Shown here piece by piece: positions 57,963-64,000 of a DNA stretch of 64,000 nt (within the stretch, counting starts at the first letter, position 1; every line of letters starts with the position of its first letter). The notes under the pieces were generated by a model. That model worked only from the letters and a program-made list of their open reading frames with translations, was not told where the DNA came from and did no database searches. The stretch spans positions 992,001 through 1,056,000 of the forward strand of contig JABTUW010000003.1 of NCBI GenBank assembly GCA_015075185.1, in the 5' to 3' direction. Both the position numbers and the translations under genes were made by a program. This stretch comes from Anaerolineales bacterium (GTDB lineage: Bacteria; Chloroflexota; Anaerolineae; 4572-78; J111).

Positions 57963-58418
57963 TCATGCTGGGGTTGCCCGCACCAGCAGCACCGGACAAG
58001 GAGCAGCCCGTAAGACTTTGTCGGCGACACTGCCATATACCCAGCGGGCCACGCCGCTGCGGCCATGAGTGCTCATCACAATTAAGGAGACGTCATTTTT
58101 GCTGGCATAATCAACAATCGTCTCGGCCGGCAGCCCCACCTCGACCACGGGAGTAACCTTATACTTGCGGAGCTTCAAATCTGCGGCAATTTCATGCAGA
58201 GCCTGGCTTGCTTCGTCCAGCCAATGCTCCTGGCGCTTTTCGGGATCCAGTGCACCCTCCTGAATATATTCGACCAAAAAGTGGTTATCTTGAACAACCC
58301 GGAACAAGATCAGTTCTGCCTGATGCATGCCGGCCAGGGCCAGGGCATGGGGCAGGGCCTGAGCGGCGAGGGTGGAACCATCCAGGGTGACCATAATTTT
58401 TTCGTAGGTAACTGCCAT
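57963..58418 (-). CDS. Universal stress protein, UspA family
   Basis: 151 residues. Start YEKIMVTLDGSTLAAQALPH (Asp of the ATP site), ELILFRVV, VGLPAETIVDYASKNDVSLI, VMSTHGRSGVARWVYGSVAD KVL with the ATP-binding G-x2-G-x(7-9)-G-S motif, and PCPVLLVR at the end. An ATP-binding type Usp for stress adaptation. AAGGAGGTTAGG gives a very strong ribosome site. It stands apart from neighbours by more than 100 bases on each side, so may have its own promoter. Confidence 0.95.
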   Translation of the reverse strand: MAVTYEKIMVTLDGSTLAAQALPHALALAGMHQAELILFRVVQDNHFLVEYIQEGALDPEKRQEHWLDEASQALHEIAADLKLRKYKVTPVVEVGLPAETIVDYASKNDVSLIVMSTHGRSGVARWVYGSVADKVLRAAPCPVLLVRATPA

Positions 58419-58540
58419 CCTAACCTCCTTGACAAATGGACCGCCGACGGCTGATATAATACCCTTGTGGTACCGCTGACCGCCGAACGAGATTCTTGTT
58501 GTCGGTGGTGCGCGACAGCTCGTGACGACACCTCTTTTTT

Positions 58541-59563
58541 TTAATGAAGCAATATTTTGGCAACAGGTCCGGGTTCAGCCAGTAATCGCTCAAAGCAGTC
58601 GCGCCCAGCGGCTAAAGGCGCTTTCAACAGCCAGGGGTCAATCTGGACCTGACCGGCAGCTAACCAGGCGAAGGCATCTTCAAAATCGAGCGGGGTGTAG
58701 GCAAAGCTGCCCAGCAGTTTCACCTCTTTGCGGATGACCAGGTTGGATTGAATCTGGCTTTCCTCGTCGTGCAGACCGACCAGGATTAGGCTGCCCCCCG
58801 GCCTGACCGCCTCAATTCCCTGCTGCCGGGTAACGGTCAGTCCCACGGCATCAATGGCTGCATCCGCCCCCAGCCCATCCGTTTCCAGCCGAACTACCTC
58901 GACCACATTTTCCGCCAGGGGATTTAACACCCGCACTCCAAATTGCTCACCAATGGCCCGCCGGTGGGGGTCGGTGTCGCTGGCCACAATTTTGGTGACA
59001 CCAAAAGTGCGGGCAACCTGCAAAACCAGAAGACCAATCGGTCCCAGGCCGGTAATCAGCAGGGTGTCCAGGGCGTTGATATTTGCCAGCTTAACCGCCC
59101 TGACGGCGCAGCCAACCGGCTCGGTCAAAGCGGCATGTTCGAGGCTGAGGTGGTCGGGCACGGGGTAAACCTGCTGAGCCGGAACTTTAATCATGTCGGC
59201 ATAGCTGCCCGGCCGGTGCGCTCCCAGGAGTTGGCGCTGCCGGCACAAATTATGGCGACCCGCCAGGCAAGCGCGGCACAAACCGCAGTAAATCAAGGGG
59301 TTGGCTGTCACCCTTTGGCCAACCGCCAGGCCCGGCTTTAGTAGGGCAGCTTGCGAGCCAAGCTCGACAATTTCACCCGAAAATTCGTGGCCCATCACCA
59401 GGGGGGGCTTACGCAGGCTGTTCTGCCCCAGGTAGCCGCTCAATTCCGAACCGCAAATGCCGGAGTAGGCCACTTTAATGAGCACTTCGTCCGGCCCCGC
59501 TTCCGGCTCCGGCACGTCACGGATGTTCAATTGGCGCGGGCCTTCGTAGACTAACGCTTTCAT
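58541..59563 (-). CDS. Zinc-dependent medium-chain alcohol/polyol dehydrogenase
   Basis: 340 residues. Catalytic zinc ligands in YSGICGSELSGY (Cys, and Glu after it) and GHEFSGEIVELG (His-Glu); structural-zinc Cys in LIYCGLCRACLAGRHNLCRQ (four Cys); NAD fold LLITGLGPIGLLVLQVARTF and VASDTDPHR. Resembles sorbitol/threonine/galactitol dehydrogenases. Oxidises a sugar alcohol or related hydroxy compound. AAAGGAGTTCTGACAT precedes the ATG. Downstream of the lactonase-like gene in the same run. Confidence 0.94.
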   Translation of the reverse strand: MKALVYEGPRQLNIRDVPEPEAGPDEVLIKVAYSGICGSELSGYLGQNSLRKPPLVMGHEFSGEIVELGSQAALLKPGLAVGQRVTANPLIYCGLCRACLAGRHNLCRQRQLLGAHRPGSYADMIKVPAQQVYPVPDHLSLEHAALTEPVGCAVRAVKLANINALDTLLITGLGPIGLLVLQVARTFGVTKIVASDTDPHRRAIGEQFGVRVLNPLAENVVEVVRLETDGLGADAAIDAVGLTVTRQQGIEAVRPGGSLILVGLHDEESQIQSNLVIRKEVKLLGSFAYTPLDFEDAFAWLAAGQVQIDPWLLKAPLAAGRDCFERLLAEPGPVAKILLH

Positions 59564-59611
59564 ATGTCAGAACTCCTTTAAAGATAGCAGCCAGTAATCA
59601 GTAGTCAGTAG

Positions 59612-60508
59612 TCAGATAGACAGAGGTGGATAGGTCAGTTGGCCCGGAATAGCCAGCGTGATACGATAGAGAGAGCTGGAGGCGGCGATGTAGAGCGTGC
59701 GCAGGTCCGGCCCGCCAAAGGTGCAGTTGCCGGGTATCTCCGGCAGGGGAATAATGCCGAACAGTTCCCCCGCCGCAGAGAAGATGTAAATGCCAGCCTT
59801 TTCGCCCTCACCGGCGGTCAGGTAGATGTTGCCTTCGACATCCAGGACCATACCATCGCCGCCGTAACCACTCCCATGATCGTATAAGACCGCCCGCCGT
59901 TTCCAGGAACCGTCCCCAGCCAGATCATAAGCTACCAGGAAGCGCGCCCCGCCGGGGTCCGGGTTGTGATCCACCAGGTAGAGGGTGCGGTTGTCGGGGG
60001 TGATCAGGATACCGTTGGGGAACTGCATGTCGTCTATGATACGGGTGAGCGAGCCATCCAGCTCAATCCGGTAGACTGCCATGCAATCCTGCTCCAAATC
60101 CCCGCGATAACCATAACGTGGATCGGTAAAGTAGATGCGGCCCTCGCGGTCAAAGCAAAGGTCATTGGGCGCGTTGAGCTTTTTGCCGTTGTAGTGCGAG
60201 GCCAGGGTGGTGATGGCGCCGTCCGGCTCGTACCGGCGCACGGCCCGCGCCCCTCCATCCTTTCCGTCACAGCAGACGACCAGGCGGCCTTGACTGTCAA
60301 AGTTCATGCCGTTGGCCCGCTCGCTCGGTTCCTGCCAAACCTCGGTTTTGCCGCTGCTGGGGCGATAAACCAGGATGCGATTATTGGGACAATCCGAGAA
60401 ATAAACGTTACCGGCGGCATCGGCGGCCGGCCCTTCGGCAAAGGCGCAGCCCTCAAACACTTTTTCCAGCCGGGATTCGGCGGGGATAATATCACTGAGT
60501 TGAGTCAC
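59612..60508 (-). CDS. SMP-30/gluconolactonase-family beta-propeller
   Basis: 298 residues. FEGCAFAEGPAADAAGNVYF SDCPNNRI (Glu metal ligand in the first blade), ERANGMNFDSQGRLVVCCDG, LNAPNDLCFDREGRIYFTDP RYG (Asn/Asp ligands), DMQFPNGILITPDNRTLYLV DHNPDPGG, GYGGDGMVLDVEGNIYLTAG. Opens sugar-acid lactones to the free acid. GTG start with AAGGAG upstream. With the dehydrogenase next door it gives oxidation then lactone opening of a sugar; the AraD1-type protein could act on the acid. Confidence 0.93.
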   Translation of the reverse strand: MTQLSDIIPAESRLEKVFEGCAFAEGPAADAAGNVYFSDCPNNRILVYRPSSGKTEVWQEPSERANGMNFDSQGRLVVCCDGKDGGARAVRRYEPDGAITTLASHYNGKKLNAPNDLCFDREGRIYFTDPRYGYRGDLEQDCMAVYRIELDGSLTRIIDDMQFPNGILITPDNRTLYLVDHNPDPGGARFLVAYDLAGDGSWKRRAVLYDHGSGYGGDGMVLDVEGNIYLTAGEGEKAGIYIFSAAGELFGIIPLPEIPGNCTFGGPDLRTLYIAASSSLYRITLAIPGQLTYPPLSI

Positions 60509-60559
60509 CCCAATTCTCCTTTGATGTGAAAAATGTTAGTATCCAGATAGCGTTGACAA

Positions 60560-61225
60560 TTAGGCCAACTCCAATAGGCCAAAATAGGCTGGTTTGTGAA
60601 AATCGGCGGGTTCGGTCATGGTCGGCGACCAGCAGCTATACTCCGGCGCGGCGTCGTGGGGACGCTCAATGCGGTAGAAATTGGCCCGCCATAGCCGCGG
60701 CAGCTCACCCGGCGGAGCCACTGCGGCCCAGGGAATCACGATAATCCCCCACCAGTGATTGGCGTCGTCGTCTCGACCCGCCCGCCAGCGAATGCCCGGA
60801 CAATTCCAACTGAAATCCACTTCCAATTCAGTTCGCCGCGAGGTGGGATTGTAGATGCGGGCATCCAGCAGAACCTCGTTGGGACTCACCTGGAACTCAA
60901 AATAACGCACCAGATCGGCCTCGCCGGGACCAAAGAAAATTTCGACCACCTCTTCGTCATAGATCGGCTCATCGCGCTGGGTGTAAGTGCCCCAAATATC
61001 ACGGTCGTCGCAGTCATACCGGACATACAAAGCCTGAGGGTCATAGCAGACACGAGCGACGGTTTGTTGTGCCGCCGGGCCGCTGCCATCGGCCAGGATG
61101 AAAGGCGGCAAGACCGGCACACTTGCCCAGTTCCAGGTGGCCGGATCGGCCTGGGTGGCCCAATCTTCAGGCACATGAGAGACACGCCAATGGGGAATGC
61201 TTTGAGGATTAGCGGTTAGGGTCAT
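60560..61225 (-). CDS. Carbohydrate-binding family 9-like protein
   Basis: 221 residues without signal peptide. WRVSHVPEDWATQADPATWN at the start, then DPQALYVRYDCDDRDIWGTY, DEEVVEIFFGPGEADLVRYF EFQVSPNEVLLDARIYN, WRANFYRIERP, YSCWSPTMTEPADFHKPAYF GLLEL. This matches cytoplasmic CBM9-like/DOMON-type single-domain proteins often found beside sugar-acid genes; it may bind a sugar but no activity is known. ATG overlaps the CBS gene stop by four bases (ATGA). Confidence 0.87.
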   Translation of the reverse strand: MTLTANPQSIPHWRVSHVPEDWATQADPATWNWASVPVLPPFILADGSGPAAQQTVARVCYDPQALYVRYDCDDRDIWGTYTQRDEPIYDEEVVEIFFGPGEADLVRYFEFQVSPNEVLLDARIYNPTSRRTELEVDFSWNCPGIRWRAGRDDDANHWWGIIVIPWAAVAPPGELPRLWRANFYRIERPHDAAPEYSCWSPTMTEPADFHKPAYFGLLELA

Positions 61226-61653
61226 CGGCCGGTAATGTAATTTTCAAGCTGGGCGATAATAAATTCTTGCTGGGAGATGACCTCCTTAACCACATCGCCA
61301 ATGGAAATGACCCCCACCAGGCGGTCGCCATCTATGACCGGCAGATGGCGGATACGCTTGTTGGTCATCAAGGCCATGCAGTCCTCCACCGTCTGTTCGG
61401 GACGGATAAAGACTACTTTTTCGGTCATAATCTCGCGCACAGGGGTGGTTTTGGATGACTTTCCCAGCAGGCTGACCTTCCGGGCATAATCCCGCTCTGA
61501 GAGGATGCCGACGACCTGATCCCCCTCAAGGATTACCAAAGCGCCCACTTCCTTCTCAGCCATCAACTTCAGCGCCTCGATAACAAGCGCATCCGGCCCA
61601 ATGGACCATACTCGTGATCCCTTGTTTTGCAAGAGTTGGTTGACAGTTTTCAT
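61222..61653 (-). CDS. Two-CBS-domain protein
   Basis: 143 residues: TVNQLLQNKGSRVWSIGPDA LVIEALKLMAEKEVGALVIL and VREIMTEKVVFIRPEQTVED CMALMTNKRIRHLPVIDGDR LVGVISIGDVVKEVI, a Bateman pair that binds adenosine nucleotides. Stand-alone CBS proteins regulate partner enzymes or redox systems. AAAGGAGGTTAAAGG provides a strong ribosome site. It overlaps the CBM9-like gene by four bases. Confidence 0.94.
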   Translation of the reverse strand: MKTVNQLLQNKGSRVWSIGPDALVIEALKLMAEKEVGALVILEGDQVVGILSERDYARKVSLLGKSSKTTPVREIMTEKVVFIRPEQTVEDCMALMTNKRIRHLPVIDGDRLVGVISIGDVVKEVISQQEFIIAQLENYITGR

Positions 61654-61681
61654 CCTTTAACCTCCTTTCGCACAACCGTGT

Positions 61682-62434
61682 TTATTGAATAGCCCGTACA
61701 AAATCTCTGACCCGCTGGGGGTCAGTCACCATCCGGGAAAATTCAGGCGGCCGCAACTCGCCGCCCATAAAGGAGTGCAGGTTGCGATAGGTCATCTGGC
61801 TCTCTAAAGGGGTGCTGGCGGTGGTATGAATTTCTTTGACGCCGCTCTGGGCTATTATTTTCTGCACATTCCGCTCGGATATGGCTCCAGATAGGCCCGG
61901 CATGATGATAATTCGATCGGATGCCTGCCGCACCAATTCCGTAATCAAATCCAGCCCCTCCAGGGCCGAGCTTTCCTGCCCCGTTGTCAGCACCCGGTCA
62001 AGCCCCAATGAGATGAGCGTCTCCAGCGCCGCATGGGGATCACGCGACATATCAAAGGCACGGTGGAAGGTGACGCTCAGCGGGCGGGCCAGTTCGACCA
62101 GCGCGGCGGTGCGGGCCAGGTCCACCAACCCGTCCGGGTTGAGCAGACCAATCACCACACCGTTGGCTCCCAACCGCCTGGCCTGTTCGATGTCATATTT
62201 CATCACCTCGAATTCGAGGTCGGTATAACAAAAATCGCCGCCGCGCGGGCGGATGATCACATTCAAATCAATGCTGATATTCTGGCGGGCCAGGGCAATC
62301 GTACCCGCGCTGGGGGTCGTGCCGCCTTCCAGCAGGTTGTCGCACAGCTCCACCCGGTTGGCCCCACCCTGCTGTGCTGCAATGGCCGATTCGACCGAGT
62401 CAATACAGATTTCAAGGACGATAGCCCGGCTCAT
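61682..62434 (-). CDS. cutC: CutC family protein
   Basis: 250 residues. LEICIDSVESAIAAQQGGAN RVELCDNLLEGGTTPSAG, NVIIRPRGGDFCYTDLEFEV MKYDI, GANGVVIGLLNPDG, VTFHRAFDMSRDP, GLDRVLTTGQESSALEGLDL and IIIMPGLSGAISERNVQKI form the entire CutC TIM-barrel pattern. Once named for copper homeostasis, its true enzymatic role is unknown; bacterial copies often neighbour sugar and amidohydrolase genes, as here. ATG preceded by GAGGTCAA and overlapping a tiny upstream frame (ATGA). Confidence 0.95.
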   Translation of the reverse strand: MSRAIVLEICIDSVESAIAAQQGGANRVELCDNLLEGGTTPSAGTIALARQNISIDLNVIIRPRGGDFCYTDLEFEVMKYDIEQARRLGANGVVIGLLNPDGLVDLARTAALVELARPLSVTFHRAFDMSRDPHAALETLISLGLDRVLTTGQESSALEGLDLITELVRQASDRIIIMPGLSGAISERNVQKIIAQSGVKEIHTTASTPLESQMTYRNLHSFMGGELRPPEFSRMVTDPQRVRDFVRAIQ

Positions 62435-62484
62435 TTGACCTCGACAATCATTTCAATATCACGGAGTTTTGCTTCAAAAGACAT
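62431..62484 (-). CDS. 17-residue coupling ORF before cutC
   Basis: ATG at 62484, four bases after the D-aminoacylase stop, with AAGGA seven bases upstream. It encodes MSFEAKLRDIEMIVEVK and its TGA overlaps the cutC ATG. The tight fit suggests a remnant of a longer gene or a small ORF that carries ribosomes into cutC. Function unknown. Confidence 0.4.
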   Translation of the reverse strand: MSFEAKLRDIEMIVEVK

Positions 62485-62488
62485 AGCT

Positions 62489-64000
62489 TCATCCTTTCAT
62501 AATCTGAACAGGTTCGGTAATGCGTTCTGGCTTACGACCATACGGCTCACGCAGAGCGCGGCCCGGAGTCGCGCCGGTTGGCTGGCTCTCCTCCACCACC
62601 AAAACCCCATTGACAGCAACGCAGTGGACCCCTTCGGGGTAGCTGGTGGGGTCTTCGTAGGTGGCGGTGTCCCGGAGCGTGTCAGGATCAAAGACAACCA
62701 AATCGGCCATAAAGCCAGGCCGGACAATACCGCGATCCAGGCAGCCAATCCGCCGGGCCGTCGCCGAGGTCATTTTGCGGATACCTTCGGCCCAGCTCAA
62801 TAAGCCCAAATCACGTACATAATGAGCCAGAAAACGGACATGCGTGCCCCAGCCACGCGGGTGCGGTCGCCCGCCGACCAAAATGCCATCGCTGCCGACC
62901 ACGTGGGCCGGGTGTTGCAGAATCATCTGCACATTTTCCTCGTTGCCGATGTGGGCCAGGCAGGAGACACCCAGGCGAGTTTGAAGCAGCAGGTCAACAA
63001 AAAATTCATAGGGGGTCTGACCGGCCCGTGCCGCCGCATCCGGCAAAAACATGCCGACCAGGGCCGGGTCGTGTTCGCCCATAATCCCGCCAATTTGCAG
63101 CATCTCCCAACCCATCGGCACCCCGCTGAAGCCATCGGAGCCGGTGACTTCCATCTCATGGCGCAGCCGCTCATGGATACCGGGCGATTGCAAGCGGGCC
63201 AGGGTCGCTTCGGTGCCGCCTTCATGCATCCAATAGGGCAAGAAAGCGTGGAGATAAGTGTTCCCGGCCAGGTAGGGATAGGTGTCCAGCGTAATTTCAA
63301 GCCCGTCGGCGCGAGCGAGGTCAATCGCGGCCAGCAACTCTGGGGCGCGACCTTTATTGATCGTGTAACCCAAGTGGCAGTGGGTCAGATGCACCGGCAC
63401 ACCGGCACGGCGGCCAATCTCAAGCGAGTCATAGTAGGCCTCCAGCGCCTGCATGCCGTAATTGCGATGGTGGGGGCAGTAGAAGCCGTTATAAGGCCGC
63501 AAAACCCGGCAGAGTTCGACCACCTCCTCATCGCTGGCGAACATGGCTGGGGCATAGGTTAGCCCGGTCGAGAGGCCAATGGCGCCCTCACGCATGCCCT
63601 GGTCAACCAGTTGCTGCATCTGGCGCAGCTCAGCGGGCGTGGGCGGGCGATTGTCCATACCCATGACAGCCATCCGCACCGTGCCATGCGGCACATGGGT
63701 CGCCACGTTGACCGCCACCTGATTTTCAAACCGGTCCAGATAGGTGGTAATCGTTCCCCAATCCCAATCCAGATCCGGCCGGCCGTTCCAACCGGCCAGT
63801 TGTTCGCGCAGTTGGGTGGCTGTTTGGGGTGTAACCGGGGCCAGGCCCAGCCCATCGTGGCCGACGACTTCGGTGGTCACGCCCTGGCGGATCTTGCATT
63901 CCATCAACGGGTTGTACAGCGGGTACAGGTCGGAATGGGTGTGCATATCAATAAAGCCAGGGCAGACTATCCTGCCATCTGCCTTGATGACCCGCCTGGC
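62489..64000 (-). CDS. N-acyl-D-amino-acid deacylase (D-aminoacylase), 5' end outside window
   Basis: 503 residues visible; the start lies right of base 64000. The amidohydrolase metal site HTHSD follows GRIVCPGFIDM. Then GVTTEVVGHDGLGLAPV (family motif with the bridging Cys/Gly region altered to His-Asp-Gly), GAIGLSTGLTYAPAMFASDE EVVEL, LTHCHLGY (His ligand), LDTYPYLAGNTYLHAFLPYW, and HVVGSDGILVGGRPHPRGWG (catalytic Asp). Releases D-amino acids from N-acyl forms. Heads the minus-strand cluster as seen, and supplies likely substrate for the D-serine-dehydratase-like enzyme at the other end. Confidence 0.93.
   Translation of the reverse strand, partial: ARRVIKADGRIVCPGFIDMHTHSDLYPLYNPLMECKIRQGVTTEVVGHDGLGLAPVTPQTATQLREQLAGWNGRPDLDWDWGTITTYLDRFENQVAVNVATHVPHGTVRMAVMGMDNRPPTPAELRQMQQLVDQGMREGAIGLSTGLTYAPAMFASDEEVVELCRVLRPYNGFYCPHHRNYGMQALEAYYDSLEIGRRAGVPVHLTHCHLGYTINKGRAPELLAAIDLARADGLEITLDTYPYLAGNTYLHAFLPYWMHEGGTEATLARLQSPGIHERLRHEMEVTGSDGFSGVPMGWEMLQIGGIMGEHDPALVGMFLPDAAARAGQTPYEFFVDLLLQTRLGVSCLAHIGNEENVQMILQHPAHVVGSDGILVGGRPHPRGWGTHVRFLAHYVRDLGLLSWAEGIRKMTSATARRIGCLDRGIVRPGFMADLVVFDPDTLRDTATYEDPTSYPEGVHCVAVNGVLVVEESQPTGATPGRALREPYGRKPERITEPVQIMKG

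Noticed and set aside
1..64000. tRNA, rRNA or riboswitch genes.
   Set aside because: I looked for cloverleaf T-loops, 16S/23S core words and common aptamer cores and saw none; a covariance-model scan would be needed to exclude weak cases.

Overview
The window (G+C-rich, by eye in the high fifties percent) looks like a chromosome piece from a Chloroflexota bacterium, probably of the Anaerolineae/Ardenticatenia kind. This is inferred from YLPL-type motifs in two secreted proteins (a habit of that phylum), an HU-like protein with a DUF4469-like C-terminus, ThyX instead of ThyA, a PTH2-type peptidyl-tRNA hydrolase, two geranylgeranyl-reductase-like flavoproteins and many intergenic hairpin repeats. 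No rRNA, tRNA or CRISPR array was seen.

Layout. 1-4946: one end of a bacterial microcompartment (BMC) locus. It holds a pentamer protein (cut by the window edge), a small cargo-adaptor-like protein, trimeric and hexameric shell proteins, a 3-keto-L-gulonate-6-phosphate-decarboxylase-like enzyme with an unusual Cys-rich C-terminal domain, a divergent SorC-family regulator facing a cluster of palindromes, and a class I aldolase. This resembles a sugar-phosphate-utilising BMC. 4987-10946: LysE/AraC pair, a large secreted subtilase and an HU-like protein. 11010-15543: a 22-bp palindromic tandem array followed by a NACHT STAND ATPase with 38-residue C-terminal repeats, interrupted by a one-base frameshift; a candidate defence gene. 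15635-24316: small-molecule-modifying enzymes, an ECF sigma/anti-sigma pair, an IS5-family element, a flavoprotein and aat. 24676-38499: a decayed TPR/zinc-ribbon gene, secreted and housekeeping proteins, a large FAD/Fe-S oxidoreductase, an isoprenoid pair, thyX, a second ECF/anti-sigma pair, a membrane-bound cytochrome c and PTH2.

39158-44327: a phosphate-uptake locus with two PstB ATPases that carry complementary active-site changes, pstSCA and phoU. 44483-45976: an M81 peptidase. 46035-47614: a single integron-type gene cassette with a well-preserved attC site and one unrecognised 467-residue gene. 47636-64000: about seventeen co-oriented genes for peptide, D-amino-acid and sugar-acid breakdown (D-aminoacylase, CutC, CBS, CBM9-like, SMP-30, alcohol dehydrogenase, UspA, RidA, M20, Gfo/Idh, AraD1-type, class V aminotransferase, SDR, M24, M19, RraA, D-serine dehydratase-like).

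Several families of dispersed inverted repeats (a 43-63 bp GTGAC/GTCAC hairpin in five copies, a CCGCAGAGAC hairpin in three, about 150-bp elements with terminal inverted repeats, and gene-end hairpins built from short repeated words) occupy many gene gaps and in places enter coding sequence. Three coding regions appear broken by single-base losses in short homopolymers, so residual assembly error must be kept in mind.
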